From: Microbacterium sp. LWH7-1.2
GTDB taxonomy: Bacteria; Actinomycetota; Actinomycetes; Actinomycetales; Microbacteriaceae
DNA length: 64,000 nt
Direction: 5' to 3'
Assembly (NCBI RefSeq): GCF_038397755.1
Contig: NZ_CP151637.1
Coordinates: 3,286,001-3,350,000, forward strand
The notes under the pieces were generated by a model. It saw only the letters and a list, made by a program, of their open reading frames with translations, ran no database searches and was not told the DNA's origin. Shown here in pieces: positions 9,001 to 17,041 of the stretch; positions within the stretch are counted from its first letter, which is position 1; each line of letters opens with the position of its first letter. Made by a program: the position numbers and the translations under genes.

Positions 9001-9259
9001 CGATCGCCTCGCGCCATGCCGCGGATCCGGGACGGACCGGGGCCGGCACGACCAGGGGCACGCCCATGCCCCCGTCGAAGAGCTGGACGCCGCGCACGCC
9101 GACGCCGTGAAGCCACGTGAGATCGCGGACGATCCCGACCGGATCGATGTTGCCGTCCATCCAGTGCCACCACGCCCGCGGGCGCGCGGCGTCGGGCGGG
9201 TCGACGAACTTCGCCCACAGATCGGAGAGAGCGGGCGACGTCGGCGCTGGCTGCGGCAT
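6056..9259 (-). CDS. GH106-type alpha-L-rhamnosidase-like glycoside hydrolase
   Basis: A 1067-residue protein with the N-terminal signature of family GH106 (PPDAARPRAWWHWMDGNI, then GVQLFDGG), a long catalytic region, and a C-terminal galactose-binding-like sandwich (VWLDLGRVRDIARVLVNG, WTAPFRVEV). No signal peptide is seen, so glycosides are probably imported and then cut inside. The start at 9259 is preferred because GAGAGG lies nine bases before it; an ATG at 9268 has that site directly against it, and the open frame continuing to 9565 lacks family character. The gene sits between the importer's binding protein and its permeases. Release of rhamnose from flavonoid or similar glycosides is inferred. 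Confidence 0.87.
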   Translation of the reverse strand: MPQPAPTSPALSDLWAKFVDPPDAARPRAWWHWMDGNIDPVGIVRDLTWLHGVGVRGVQLFDGGMGVPLVVPAPVRPGSAAWREAIETAVRTAGELGLELAVATSAGWSATGGPWVEPRDAMKKIVWSETVIDGEGRRTIDLPALPAVAGLFQDAARWGAAAGEPWATGWRVIAFPAEATHDALRPTRIRASAAVADSASLTDGSFDTAVSLPRDPDAWSSAWIEAEFDEPVTVGAVTVGLPGPRGFGAAPPPDAVLEAGDDDGDYRTIATLNATTVPARTAAFAPVTARRFRLVLSGASAAEALPPVADGVRVPPVLRRSDAFVVSEFALFAGGRIHHAEVKAGFGVVPDYYAVDTPEEGDAAAIRPSEVHDLTALVVGDRLEWDAPPGRWRVLRLGASLTGQTNGPALADSTGLEVDKLDGGRVAAFLSHHLARFGAETFDALLSDSIEAGSQNWTDDIGERFRELRGYDPLPWLPALAGYLVGGAEASDRFLYDYRRTLSELLATEYYGTLAAEAHRRGMTYYAEALEDGRPQLGDDLAMRSHADVPMGAMWTFDPESGPHPTYVADLKGAASVAHVHGKGWTGAEAFTSFDRPWASSPRSLKHVADLQLALGVTRFCIHTSPHQPLAAAPPGVALAPFLGQAFTVNETWAGMAGPWIDYLARCSALLSAGEPAVDIAVFVGEEAPVTGLFDHAVDTSVPAGFDFDYVGPDALALLRVEDGDLRSMGARYRLLFLGGSSRRLTVATLRRLELLADRGATIVGLPPQGSPSLADDDGEFGRLRDRIWNAARDRGRVITTSDLAHALHVLSLRSDFEIEGPPIRTIARRVDGRRITFLANPAAEDVRVRISVPEAVGPLSLWDPVALRADPLSGSRGEDGRILLDVELPASGSVFVVPSGREPHAAAASVEILSVGEEWSLALPARADVALPAGPALWTELDNVARSFSGTAVYRAGFTLSSRPLGDRVWLDLGRVRDIARVLVNGVDCGIAWTAPFRVEVTYAVRGGDNTIEVEVATPWRNRLIAEAGRLSGEIFAPMTGVFEPSAEPLPAGLAGPVELHIEKHG

Positions 9260-9412
9260 GGTGCTCATCCTCTCCGCCCGGCCCGGCGATCCCGGGCCCG
9301 CGCCACTTATATCCGATATCGCTAAAACCAATGTGTGCTTTCGACGCAAGTGTGTGAAAGTGGCATCAGCGCCGCCGAAGCCGGGGCGCGTGACGACGAG
9401 GTCAGAGAGCAG
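9260..9412. promoter_or_regulatory. Divergent promoter region, GH106 versus sugar permeases
   Basis: The 153-base gap feeds a minus-strand gene and a plus-strand operon. An 11-base palindrome ATATCCGATAT lies at 9309-9319, followed by CGCTAAAACC. This AT-rich island in GC-rich DNA is the likely operator and promoter zone. No unambiguous -35/-10 pair was found. Confidence 0.45.
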
Positions 9413-10375
9413 ATGACAGTGACGATCGAGCGCGATGCCACTCGCACCCTCACGGTGCCTCCCGATGCACGCCGCACTCCGCGCCCACGTGGCCGCAAGC
9501 CGCTGATCAGCTACGGGCATTGGTGGTGGGCGCTGCCGGCGATCATTTTGGTGATCGCCGTGCACTACGCCGCCACCCTCACCGGCGGCTTCTTCGCCTT
9601 CACGAACTGGACGGGGCTGGGCGACTGGGAGTTCATCGGGCTGGACAACTTCGTCCGGATCTTCAACGACCCGCTGATGGTCGGCGCCGTGGTCAACACG
9701 CTGTTCCTCGCGTTCGGCTCGGTCATCCTCACGAACATCCTGGGTCTCGGGTTCGCCCTCGCGATCAACCGCACCCTCAAGACGCGGTACATCCTGCGCA
9801 CGCTCCTCTTCCTCCCCGTCGTGCTGAGCCCGCTGGCCGTCGCCTACGTGTGGAAGTTCATCTTCCAGTTCAACGGCCCGCTCAACGGGTTCCTCGGGGC
9901 GATCGGCCTGGAGTCATGGCAGAAGGTGTGGCTGGCCGACCCGACCTGGTCCATCTGGGCGATCCTCCTCACCGTCGTCTGGCAGCAGACCGGCTTCGTC
10001 ATGGTCATCTACCTGGCGGGCCTCGCGTCGGTCCCCGTGGAGATCGAGGAGGCGGCGGCCCTCGACGGTGCCAACATCTGGCAGAGATTCCTGCACGTCA
10101 CGGTGCCGGCCATCCGTCCCTCCATCGCCATCGCCACGACGCTCGGCATCATCCAGGGCCTGCGCATCTTCGACCAGATCTTCGCCTTGACCGGCGGCGG
10201 ACCGGCCGGCGCCACCGAGACGCTCGCGACGCAGGTCTACAAGCAGGCCTTCTCGCTCGGCCAGTTCGGCTTCGGCTCGGCGCTCGCGCTCGTGCTGACG
10301 CTCATCATCCTCGTCTTCGCCATCCTCCAGCAGTACGCCACCCGCGACCGCGACGCCGTCGGAAGGGCCGCCTGA
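9413..10375 (+). CDS. Sugar ABC transporter permease (CUT1, MalF/UgpA type)
   Basis: A 320-residue integral membrane protein with about six membrane segments after a basic N terminus (TPRPRGRKPLISYGHWWWALPAI). The cytoplasmic EAA loop is clear (EIEEAAALDGANIWQRFLHV), which is the contact site for the ATPase. The ATG at 9413 (MTVTIERD) is chosen over an upstream frame that lacks family similarity. The second permease follows after one base. No ABC ATPase is nearby, so a shared MsmK/UgpC-type ATPase encoded elsewhere must energise the importer. Confidence 0.92.
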   Translation: MTVTIERDATRTLTVPPDARRTPRPRGRKPLISYGHWWWALPAIILVIAVHYAATLTGGFFAFTNWTGLGDWEFIGLDNFVRIFNDPLMVGAVVNTLFLAFGSVILTNILGLGFALAINRTLKTRYILRTLLFLPVVLSPLAVAYVWKFIFQFNGPLNGFLGAIGLESWQKVWLADPTWSIWAILLTVVWQQTGFVMVIYLAGLASVPVEIEEAAALDGANIWQRFLHVTVPAIRPSIAIATTLGIIQGLRIFDQIFALTGGGPAGATETLATQVYKQAFSLGQFGFGSALALVLTLIILVFAILQQYATRDRDAVGRAA

Positions 10376-10376
10376 C

Positions 10377-11213
10377 ATGTTCCGCTACACCAAGCTCACC
10401 GCGGTCCGCGAGGTCGCCATCTGGGTCGTGACCCTGCTCGGGCTGCTGCCCTTCTACTTCCTCATCGCCACCGCGTTCAAGACCGACCAGGAGGCGCTCA
10501 CGACGAGCGCGATGGCGCCGCCGTCGTCGCTGGACTTCAGCGCCTTCGTCGAGGTCCTCACCACCGGCGGCCGCAACAGCATCCCGATGAGCATCCTCAA
10601 CAGCGTCATCATCACCGGCGGTGCCATCGCAGGCCTCGTCCTCTTCGGATCGGTCGCCGCGTACGTGATCACGCGGCGGACGCGGGCGTGGACGAACCTC
10701 ACCTTCTATCTGGTGCTCATCGCCATCATCCTTCCGGCCCAGCTCGGAACCGTGCCGCTGTACATCGGCGCGCGCTCGGTGGGGCTCACCGGCAACGCGA
10801 TCGGCATGATCCTGCTGTGGATCGGCATCCTTCTGCCGCTCTCGGTCTTCCTCTACGCGAGCTTCTTCCGGGGGCTCACCACCGAGTACGAGGAGGCCGC
10901 CGTGATCGACGGCGCGTCGCCGACCCAGGCCTTCTTCCGGGTCGTGCTCCCGCTCATGGCGCCGGCCACCGGCACGGTCGCGATCCTCGCGGGCCTCATC
11001 GTCTGGAACGACTTCTTCAACTCGCTGATCTTCCTCGGCGGATCCACGACGCAGACGCTTCCCGTCGCGATGTACACGTACGTCGGCGGACTCGTCTCGG
11101 CGTGGAACAAGATCTTCGCCGTCGTGATCATCTCGATGATCCCGATCCTGCTGTTCTACATGTTCGCGCAGAAGAAGTTCATCCAGGGCTTCGGCGGAGG
11201 CCTGAAGGGCTGA
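10377..11213 (+). CDS. Carbohydrate ABC transporter permease (CUT1, MalG/UgpE type)
   Basis: A 278-residue inner-membrane protein, partner of the preceding permease. It has six predicted membrane segments and the EAA loop TEYEEAAVIDGASPTQAFFRV. The C terminus QKKFIQGFGGGLKG is typical of MalG-like subunits. Together with the binding protein at 4604 it would form an importer for the glycosides handled by this locus. Confidence 0.93.
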   Translation: MFRYTKLTAVREVAIWVVTLLGLLPFYFLIATAFKTDQEALTTSAMAPPSSLDFSAFVEVLTTGGRNSIPMSILNSVIITGGAIAGLVLFGSVAAYVITRRTRAWTNLTFYLVLIAIILPAQLGTVPLYIGARSVGLTGNAIGMILLWIGILLPLSVFLYASFFRGLTTEYEEAAVIDGASPTQAFFRVVLPLMAPATGTVAILAGLIVWNDFFNSLIFLGGSTTQTLPVAMYTYVGGLVSAWNKIFAVVIISMIPILLFYMFAQKKFIQGFGGGLKG

Positions 11214-11311
11214 CGTCGCGGCACCGATTCGGGGGCGGCCGGATCGTCGAGCGGACGGCTGAGAAGCATCCGCACGTCGCCCACTCATCCGACACACCGA
11301 CCGGAGACGTC

Positions 11312-12106
11312 ATGTACCAACTCGCACCCAATATCGAGCTCCTCTTCACCGAGGCGGGCGATTACCACGACCGCGTGCGGGCGGTCGCCGCCGCCGGCTT
11401 CACGGCCGTCGAGATGTGGGGGCCGACCGGCGTCGATGCGCCCGCGACGCCGAAGGACCTCCCCGCACTGAAGGCCGCTCTCGAAGAGACCGGCACGCAG
11501 CTCACCGCGCAGCTCGCGGAACCGCGGACGCAGTTCATGATCCCGCCGTGGGACCACTCGGAGTTCTATCGGAAGCTCGATGAGGGCGTCGGGATCGCGC
11601 AGGACCTCGGCTGCCCCCGGATCGTCGTGGGCAGCGGCACCGGTTTCGGCGGCTGGAAGCGCCAGGTGCAGCTCGACAAGCTCATCGAGATCTACCAGAA
11701 GGCGGTTGCGCAGATCGACGGCTCGGGAATCACCCTCGTGCTCGAGCCGGTCAACGTTCGCGTCGACCACCCGGGATCCCTTCTGGACCGGACGGCCGAG
11801 GCCGTCTACGTGGCCCGCGGCGTGGACTCGCCCTCCTTCGGCGTGCTCTACGACATCTACCACTCCGCCGTCGAGGGTGAGGACATGGCCGCCGAGCTCG
11901 CGAACGCCGGCGACATCGTCAAGTACGTCCAGCTGGCCGACGCGCCCGGTCGCGGCGAGCCGGGCAGCGGCTCGCTGGACTGGGCCGAGCGCCTCGGCAT
12001 CCTCCGCTCCGCCGGCTACGACGGGCCGATCGGCCTCGAGTACTACCCGACGCAGGAGTCCGAGGCATCCGTCGCCCTCATCCGCGACGTGGCGACATCC
12101 GCATGA
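11312..12106 (+). CDS. Sugar isomerase/epimerase, hydroxypyruvate-isomerase-like TIM barrel
   Basis: A 264-residue xylose-isomerase-like TIM barrel close to the Hyi/ketose 3-epimerase group. Likely metal-site residues are Glu in LVLEPVN, Asp/His in LYDIYHS, and Glu in GLEYYP near the end. The ATG at 11312 follows CCGGAGACGTC. The gene overlaps the GMC oxidoreductase by four bases (ATGA), implying coupled translation. A role in converting a keto or 3-keto sugar released by the pathway is inferred. It is shorter than and distinct from the C-deglycosidase alpha subunits. Confidence 0.85.
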   Translation: MYQLAPNIELLFTEAGDYHDRVRAVAAAGFTAVEMWGPTGVDAPATPKDLPALKAALEETGTQLTAQLAEPRTQFMIPPWDHSEFYRKLDEGVGIAQDLGCPRIVVGSGTGFGGWKRQVQLDKLIEIYQKAVAQIDGSGITLVLEPVNVRVDHPGSLLDRTAEAVYVARGVDSPSFGVLYDIYHSAVEGEDMAAELANAGDIVKYVQLADAPGRGEPGSGSLDWAERLGILRSAGYDGPIGLEYYPTQESEASVALIRDVATSA

Positions 12107-13629
12107 GCAGGTACCCGGAGTCCGTCGATGTCGCCATCGTCGGCAGCGGACCTGCGGGTGCGACGTACGCGCGCATCCTCAGCGAGCGGGCGCCCGAGGC
12201 GTCGATCGCGATGCTCGAGGTCGGCCCGACGGTGTCTGACCCGCCCGGCGCCCACGTGAAGAACATCGAGGACGCCGAACTCCGCGCCCGGGCGCAGCGA
12301 GCGTCGGAGGGCCCCGGCGCGGGCGAGGCGACCGTGAACAATCCGGGTGCGGTGACCTCAGGCATGCGTCGCGCACGACCAGGCACCTTTCTGCTCGCCG
12401 ACGGCTACCAGATCGACGGCGAGGACGGCCTGCCGGTCGCCGCCTTCTCGAGCAATGTCGGCGGCATGGCGGCGCACTGGACGGGGGCGTGCCCGCGCCC
12501 GGGCGGGAGCGAGAGGATCGCCTTCCTCCCCGACCTCGACGAGCTGCTCGACGAGGGCGATCGCCTCTTGGGCGTGACGACGGATGCCTTCGACTCGGCG
12601 CCGTTCACGGCGCTCGTGCGCGATCGGCTCGCCGCCGCGGTGGACGAGGGGCGTGTCGACGAGACCCGCGTGCAGCGGATGCCGCTGGCGGTGCATCGGC
12701 GCGAGGACGGCCGGCTGGTGTGGTCGGGATCCGATGTCGTGCTGGGCGATGTCACCCGGGAGAACCCGAACTTCTCGCTCTTCGACGAATCGCTCGTGAC
12801 GCGGGTGATCGTCGAGGGCGGCCGCGCGACCGGTGTCGCCGTACGCGACCTCCGGACGGGCGAGGTCCACGAGATCCGGGCGCGCTTCGTCGTGGTCGCC
12901 GCCGACGCGCTGCGCACGCCGCAGGTGCTGTGGGCCTCTGGCGTCCGACCCGCGGCGCTCGGACGCATGCTCAACGACCAGGCGCAGGTGGTCTACGCCG
13001 CGCGCCTCCGCGACGTCGAACCGCCCGCTGACGACCAGGTCGCAGCATCCGGCGCCCTCAGCGAGCAGAGCGGCGTCAGCTGGGTCCCTTTCACGGACGC
13101 CATGCCGTTCCACGGCCAGATCATGCAGCTGGATGCCTCGCCGGTGCCGCTCGCGGACGACGACCCCGTCATCCCCGGCTCCATCGTCGGCCTCGGGCTG
13201 TTCTGCGCGAAGGACCTGCAGTGGGACGACCGGGTCGAGTTCTCAGACACGGACAGGGATTCGTACGGGATGCCGGCGATGCGCCTGCACTACACGCTGA
13301 CCGAGCGCGATCACGACGTCCTCGAACGCGCCCGCGCCGAGATCGTCGAGCTGGCGAAGGCGATCGGCGAGCCGATCGGCGACCGGCCGTTCACCATGCC
13401 GCTCGGTGCGTCCCTGCACTACCAGGGCACCACCCGGATGGGCGAGACGGACGACGGCCGCAGCGTCTGCGGTCCCGACAGCGAGGTGTGGGACGTCCCC
13501 GGACTCTTCGTCGCGGGGAACGGCGTCATCCCCACCCCGACGGCGTGCAACCCGACGATCACGTCGGTCGCGCTCGCTGTTCGCGGCGCGCGGGCGATCG
13601 CACGCGAGCTCGCCGAGCGCCCGATCTAA
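12103..13629 (+). CDS. GMC-family FAD oxidoreductase, CarA-like C-glycoside 3-oxidase candidate
   Basis: A 508-residue flavoprotein with the N-terminal dinucleotide-binding motif GSGPAGATYA and the GMC C-terminal active site: His439 in LHYQGTTRMG and Asn483 in CNPTIT. The set resembles pyranose 2-oxidase-like enzymes, including FAD-dependent CarA, which oxidises the C3 hydroxyl of C-glycosides and so activates them for C-C cleavage. The position directly before the beta-alpha-alpha operon supports that role. Start overlaps the upstream stop (ATGA). A paralogue lies at 41014. Oxidation at C2 of free sugars is the main alternative. Confidence 0.87.
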   Translation: MSRYPESVDVAIVGSGPAGATYARILSERAPEASIAMLEVGPTVSDPPGAHVKNIEDAELRARAQRASEGPGAGEATVNNPGAVTSGMRRARPGTFLLADGYQIDGEDGLPVAAFSSNVGGMAAHWTGACPRPGGSERIAFLPDLDELLDEGDRLLGVTTDAFDSAPFTALVRDRLAAAVDEGRVDETRVQRMPLAVHRREDGRLVWSGSDVVLGDVTRENPNFSLFDESLVTRVIVEGGRATGVAVRDLRTGEVHEIRARFVVVAADALRTPQVLWASGVRPAALGRMLNDQAQVVYAARLRDVEPPADDQVAASGALSEQSGVSWVPFTDAMPFHGQIMQLDASPVPLADDDPVIPGSIVGLGLFCAKDLQWDDRVEFSDTDRDSYGMPAMRLHYTLTERDHDVLERARAEIVELAKAIGEPIGDRPFTMPLGASLHYQGTTRMGETDDGRSVCGPDSEVWDVPGLFVAGNGVIPTPTACNPTITSVALAVRGARAIARELAERPI

Positions 13630-13703
13630 TACATTGTCCATTGCTTATGTCTGATTTAGACATTAGAGTGTAGAAAGAAGATTTAAGTGTCAAGGAGGAC
13701 TCT
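13630..13703 (+). promoter_or_regulatory. Promoter and 17-base palindromic operator before the beta-alpha-alpha operon
   Basis: This 74-base gap is the most AT-rich stretch of its neighbourhood. ATGTCTGATTTAGACAT (13647-13663) has 6-base arms around a 5-base centre and fits a dimeric repressor site. TTGTCC (13634-13639) with TAGACA 17 bases later is a weak -35/-10 pair that would overlap it. A strong Shine-Dalgarno AAGGAGGA (13692-13699) precedes the GTG at 13704. Confidence 0.55.
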
Positions 13704-14108
13704 GTGATCCCCGATCGCATCATCGAGCAGGGAACGCTCACGACCGACGGCGCGCGCGCCGCTGTCGAGGTTCGGCTGCCCTGGTACCGCGCGCTGCCGG
13801 CTTCGTGCATCGCCGGCGCCACGCTCACCGTGGACGGCGTCGCCGCACCGACCGAGTCGCTCCGCTGGGAGATGAACGGGCGCACCTTCACGTTCGAGGA
13901 GCTCGTGCCCAACACAGAGGAGTGGTGGTTCCCGACCGACTCCGCCGTCCTGTCGGGCGACCTCGCGCTCACCGACGGGGCCGAGCACAAGGTCGAGGTC
14001 GGCCTTGTGCTCTACATCCCCTACATCGTCATCGGCGCCGACGAGGTGCTCCACATCGAGGAGCGCGACGCGAAGACCATGACCGCACGAAAGGCGGTGG
14101 CCGCATGA
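13704..14108 (+). CDS. C-glycoside deglycosidase beta subunit (DUF6379), copy 1
   Basis: A 134-residue all-beta protein of the DUF6379 family. It has the family segment VRLPWYRALPAS near residue 20 and a strand LYIPYIVI near the C terminus. In described systems the beta subunit completes the active site of the TIM-barrel alpha subunit. The GTG start is set by AAGGAGGA four bases upstream. The stop overlaps the next ATG (ATGA), so this beta is most likely the partner of the alpha at 14105. It is more diverged from the fused beta domain at 363 than copy 2 is. Confidence 0.85.
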   Translation: MIPDRIIEQGTLTTDGARAAVEVRLPWYRALPASCIAGATLTVDGVAAPTESLRWEMNGRTFTFEELVPNTEEWWFPTDSAVLSGDLALTDGAEHKVEVGLVLYIPYIVIGADEVLHIEERDAKTMTARKAVAA

Positions 14109-15211
14109 CCACGCTCGGCTCGCCCATCCAGGGCGTCACGCTCTACAGCTTCACGCGCGCCTTCCACGGCCGCGAGTACGATCTCGAAGGTCTGATCCGC
14201 AAGGTCGCCGACGAGGGCTATGGCCCGGGCCTCGAGATCATCGGGTTCTCGAGCTTCCGCGGCTTCCCCGAGATCGACGACCACTACGCCGGCTGGTTCC
14301 GCGATCTCATCGCCGAGACGGGGCTCGTGACGACCTCGCTCGCTGTCAACGCCGACATCGGCATCCACCGCGATCGCCTGCTCACGCAGGACGAGCTGCT
14401 GGAGTACATGCGCCGGCAGATCGCAGCGGCGGCCAAGCTGGGCTTCCCCATCGCGCGCGTGCAGATCTCGATCACGCCCGACTCGATGGAGGCGCTCGCG
14501 CCGATCGCCGAGGATTACGGCGTCACGCTCGCCCTCGAGGTGCACGCCGACCAGTACGCGTCGCACCCGCGCATCCTCGCCCTCCGCGACCGCTACGAGA
14601 AGGTCGGCTCGCCGTTCCTCGGTTTCACCATGGACTGGGGTGCGACCGTGTCGGGCTTCGCGCCCTCGCTCATCGAGGCCTACCGTCGCCGCGGCGCCTC
14701 GGAGGAGCTGCTCGCGGCCGTCACCGGACTGTGGGACGAGTTCTCCCAGCAGGGTCCGCCGGCCGACCAGGCCGACCACGGTCAGCGCTTCGGTCGCTTC
14801 ATCGGGCTCGCCGCCCAGCACGGTCGCCCCGACCTCGGGATCGACATGGGCATCAATGCGACCGGCCTGTTCGGTCCCGCGCGCGTGGACGATTGGCTCG
14901 AGATCTTCCCGTGGATCAAGCATGTGCACGGGAAGTTCTTCGGCATCGACGACCGGCACGAGGAGCCCTCGGTCCCGGTGCGTGACCTCATCCGCCTGCT
15001 CGTCGAGAACGGCTACAACGGCGCGATCTCGAGCGAGTACGAAGGGTGGCACTGGAACTACTGGCAGAGCCCGTTCGACATCATCCGCGACGAGCAGGCC
15101 GTGCAGCGCTCCGCTGCCGCCCAGGCGGGCTCGCACATGACCACCGACCTCGCCGAGGCGCGGGCGCAGCTCGCGGCCTGGCTTCCCACCACGCAAGGAG
15201 CATCCGCATGA
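14105..15211 (+). CDS. C-glycoside deglycosidase alpha subunit, TIM barrel, copy 1
   Basis: A 368-residue metal TIM barrel. Ligands line up with the family: Glu145 and His147 (LEVHAD), Asp177 (TMDWGA), His273/His275 (HVHGK) and Glu311 (SSEYEGWHW). It lacks the MGRRxDRDMTPDEE segment shared by the alpha at 15208 and the fused enzyme at 363, having NADIGIHRDRLLTQDE instead, so it forms a separate subgroup and may accept a different C-glycoside. The C terminus carries an extra tail of about 40 residues. Four-base overlaps with both neighbours imply one operon. Confidence 0.88.
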   Translation: MTTLGSPIQGVTLYSFTRAFHGREYDLEGLIRKVADEGYGPGLEIIGFSSFRGFPEIDDHYAGWFRDLIAETGLVTTSLAVNADIGIHRDRLLTQDELLEYMRRQIAAAAKLGFPIARVQISITPDSMEALAPIAEDYGVTLALEVHADQYASHPRILALRDRYEKVGSPFLGFTMDWGATVSGFAPSLIEAYRRRGASEELLAAVTGLWDEFSQQGPPADQADHGQRFGRFIGLAAQHGRPDLGIDMGINATGLFGPARVDDWLEIFPWIKHVHGKFFGIDDRHEEPSVPVRDLIRLLVENGYNGAISSEYEGWHWNYWQSPFDIIRDEQAVQRSAAAQAGSHMTTDLAEARAQLAAWLPTTQGASA

Positions 15212-16254
15212 CCGACGGCATCGCCGGCACCGGGATCAAGCTCGGGACCACCCTCTACTCGATGACGAGCGAGTTCGCCGCGGGCCTCTACACGCCCGAG
15301 ACGCTCATCGCCGCCGTCGCCGAGGAGGGAATCGGCCCCGGCGTCGAGTTCAACATCGCGCAGCTGCTGCGCACCTACCCCGACGTCGACCAGGAGTTCG
15401 TGAAGCTGTGGTTCGACTCGCTCGAGAAATACGGCCTCGAGGCGAGCGCGGTCGGCACCAACCTCGACATGGGGCGCCGCAAGGACCGCGACATGACCCC
15501 CGACGAGGAGCACGACTTCCTCGCGCGCCAGCTCAAGACGGCGCACACGCTGGGGTTCAAGCGCGTCGTGATCCGCTCTCACGGCAAGGAGCTGCTGCGC
15601 AGCCTCCTGCCTCTCGCGGAGAGGTACGACCAGTATCTGGGCTACGAGATCCACGCACCGTCCGGGCCGAACAACCCGCAGGTGCTGCAGATGCGCGAGA
15701 TGTACGACGAACTTCAGAGCGAGCGTCTCGGGTTCACGGCCGACTTCTCCTCGACGATGCACAGCCTGTCGCCGACGCTCCTGAGCACGCTCTCCCAGAT
15801 GGGGATGGACGAGAAGCACTTCCCGGTCATGGACGAGATCTGGCACGAGCCGACTCCGATGCACGTGCGCAACCAGAAGTTCGAGGACTACCTCGTGAGC
15901 GAAGGCGTCGACCCGTTGACCTTCGGCCCGTTCACGCGCCTCGCCTTCAACATGCACGGGCTCGTGCCGGCGGAGGAGTGGCTCGACATCATGCCGCAGA
16001 TCTTCCACGTGCACGCGAAGTTCTACGACATCGACGAGTCCGGCCAGGAGCCGGCCATGGACATCCCGCGCATCGTCAAGCAGTTCGTCGTCGGGGGCTA
16101 CCAGGGATACCTGTCCAGCGAGTGGGAGGGTCATGCCTTCCAGGACCTCGGCGAGGCTGACCCGATCGACCTCGTGAAGAAGCAGCACGCGCTCATGCGC
16201 AAGGCCATCGAAGAGACGGTGGCCGAGCAGTCGAGGGAGACCGCCGATGTCTGA
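15208..16254 (+). CDS. C-glycoside deglycosidase alpha subunit, TIM barrel, copy 2
   Basis: A 348-residue metal TIM barrel with Glu147 and His149 (YEIHAP), Asp179 (TADFSST), His267/His269 (HVHAK) and Glu305 (SSEWEGH). It shares NLDMGRRKDRDMTPDEE and the STMHS segment with the barrel half of the fusion at 363, so the two are close paralogues. AAGGAG lies eight bases before the ATG, which overlaps the previous stop. Its cognate beta is probably the gene at 17042, on the logic of the fusion, although an NTF2-like gene lies between. Expected product of the pair is the aglycone plus an unsaturated 3-keto sugar. Confidence 0.88.
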   Translation: MTDGIAGTGIKLGTTLYSMTSEFAAGLYTPETLIAAVAEEGIGPGVEFNIAQLLRTYPDVDQEFVKLWFDSLEKYGLEASAVGTNLDMGRRKDRDMTPDEEHDFLARQLKTAHTLGFKRVVIRSHGKELLRSLLPLAERYDQYLGYEIHAPSGPNNPQVLQMREMYDELQSERLGFTADFSSTMHSLSPTLLSTLSQMGMDEKHFPVMDEIWHEPTPMHVRNQKFEDYLVSEGVDPLTFGPFTRLAFNMHGLVPAEEWLDIMPQIFHVHAKFYDIDESGQEPAMDIPRIVKQFVVGGYQGYLSSEWEGHAFQDLGEADPIDLVKKQHALMRKAIEETVAEQSRETADV

Positions 16255-17032
16255 CACCGCCATCGCTCCCGCCTCGATCGCCGAGCTGCAGGCGGAGCTC
16301 GCCTCCCTCCGTGAAGAGGTCGCCGCCGCGCGCGCTCTTGCGCAGCGCGCCGAGGACCGCGGCCAGGTCGACAACCTGTTCAACCGCTACATGTACCTGC
16401 ACAACGCCTTCGAGGACGAGCAGATCATCCCGTTGTGGGTGAAGGAGGGCACGGAGGGCATCCGCGCGCGCTACACCAACGCCGGTCAGTACACGACGTG
16501 GGAGAGTGTGACGCGCTACCACCGCGACCGCCCGCACCCCGAGGGCAAGCTCATCCTGCACGCCACGACGACGCCGGTCATCGAGGTCGCCCAGGACGGC
16601 AAGACCGCCAAGGGCGTGTGGCTCATGGCGGGCACCGAGTCCGGCCTCACCGACCCGAAGGTGGCCGAGGCGTTTCCCGACATGTACTCGCCCGCGGAGG
16701 TGCTCGGCAAGAAGGTCTGGGCTCACTGGGTGTGGTGCAAGTACGCCATCGATTTCCTCAAGCAGGACGGCGAGTGGAAGTTCTGGAAGTTCCGCTGCTA
16801 CGAGCTGGCCCGTGCCCCGTTCGAGGAGAACTGGGTGAGCTTCGGCCTGAAGAACCAGGGCGCGTTCGACCTCGACCTCATGTACTTCGGCGACGACGGC
16901 AAGCCCGTCTTCATGCCGCCGGCCGATGAGCCGGTCTCCTCGACCAACCACCCGTACAGCCCGCAGACGGTGCAGAAGCTCGAGCCCGCCCCGCCGGTGC
17001 CGCACGAGACTTTCACCGACACCTACGCCTGA
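16247..17032 (+). CDS. NTF2/SnoaL-like protein with N-terminal coiled coil
   Basis: A 261-residue protein. Residues 10-45 form an Ala/Glu/Arg-rich heptad helix (SIAELQAELASLREEVAAAR), followed by a SnoaL-like cone fold (LFNRYMYLHNAFEDEQI, then AHWVWCKYAIDFLKQDGEWKFWKF in two short stretches). It starts inside the preceding alpha gene (8-base overlap) and ends nine bases before the beta gene, so it is inserted between presumed partner subunits. SnoaL-like proteins include hydratases and dehydratases, so hydration or dehydration of the keto sugar or the aglycone is a fair guess. No characterised function is recognised. Confidence 0.75.
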   Translation: MSDTAIAPASIAELQAELASLREEVAAARALAQRAEDRGQVDNLFNRYMYLHNAFEDEQIIPLWVKEGTEGIRARYTNAGQYTTWESVTRYHRDRPHPEGKLILHATTTPVIEVAQDGKTAKGVWLMAGTESGLTDPKVAEAFPDMYSPAEVLGKKVWAHWVWCKYAIDFLKQDGEWKFWKFRCYELARAPFEENWVSFGLKNQGAFDLDLMYFGDDGKPVFMPPADEPVSSTNHPYSPQTVQKLEPAPPVPHETFTDTYA

Positions 17033-17041
17033 GGATCAGCC

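Noticed and set aside
9260..9565. 102-residue N-terminal extension of the GH106 protein
   Set aside because: No family similarity, it would run through the divergent promoter and into the permease gene; a ribosome site supports the start at 9259.
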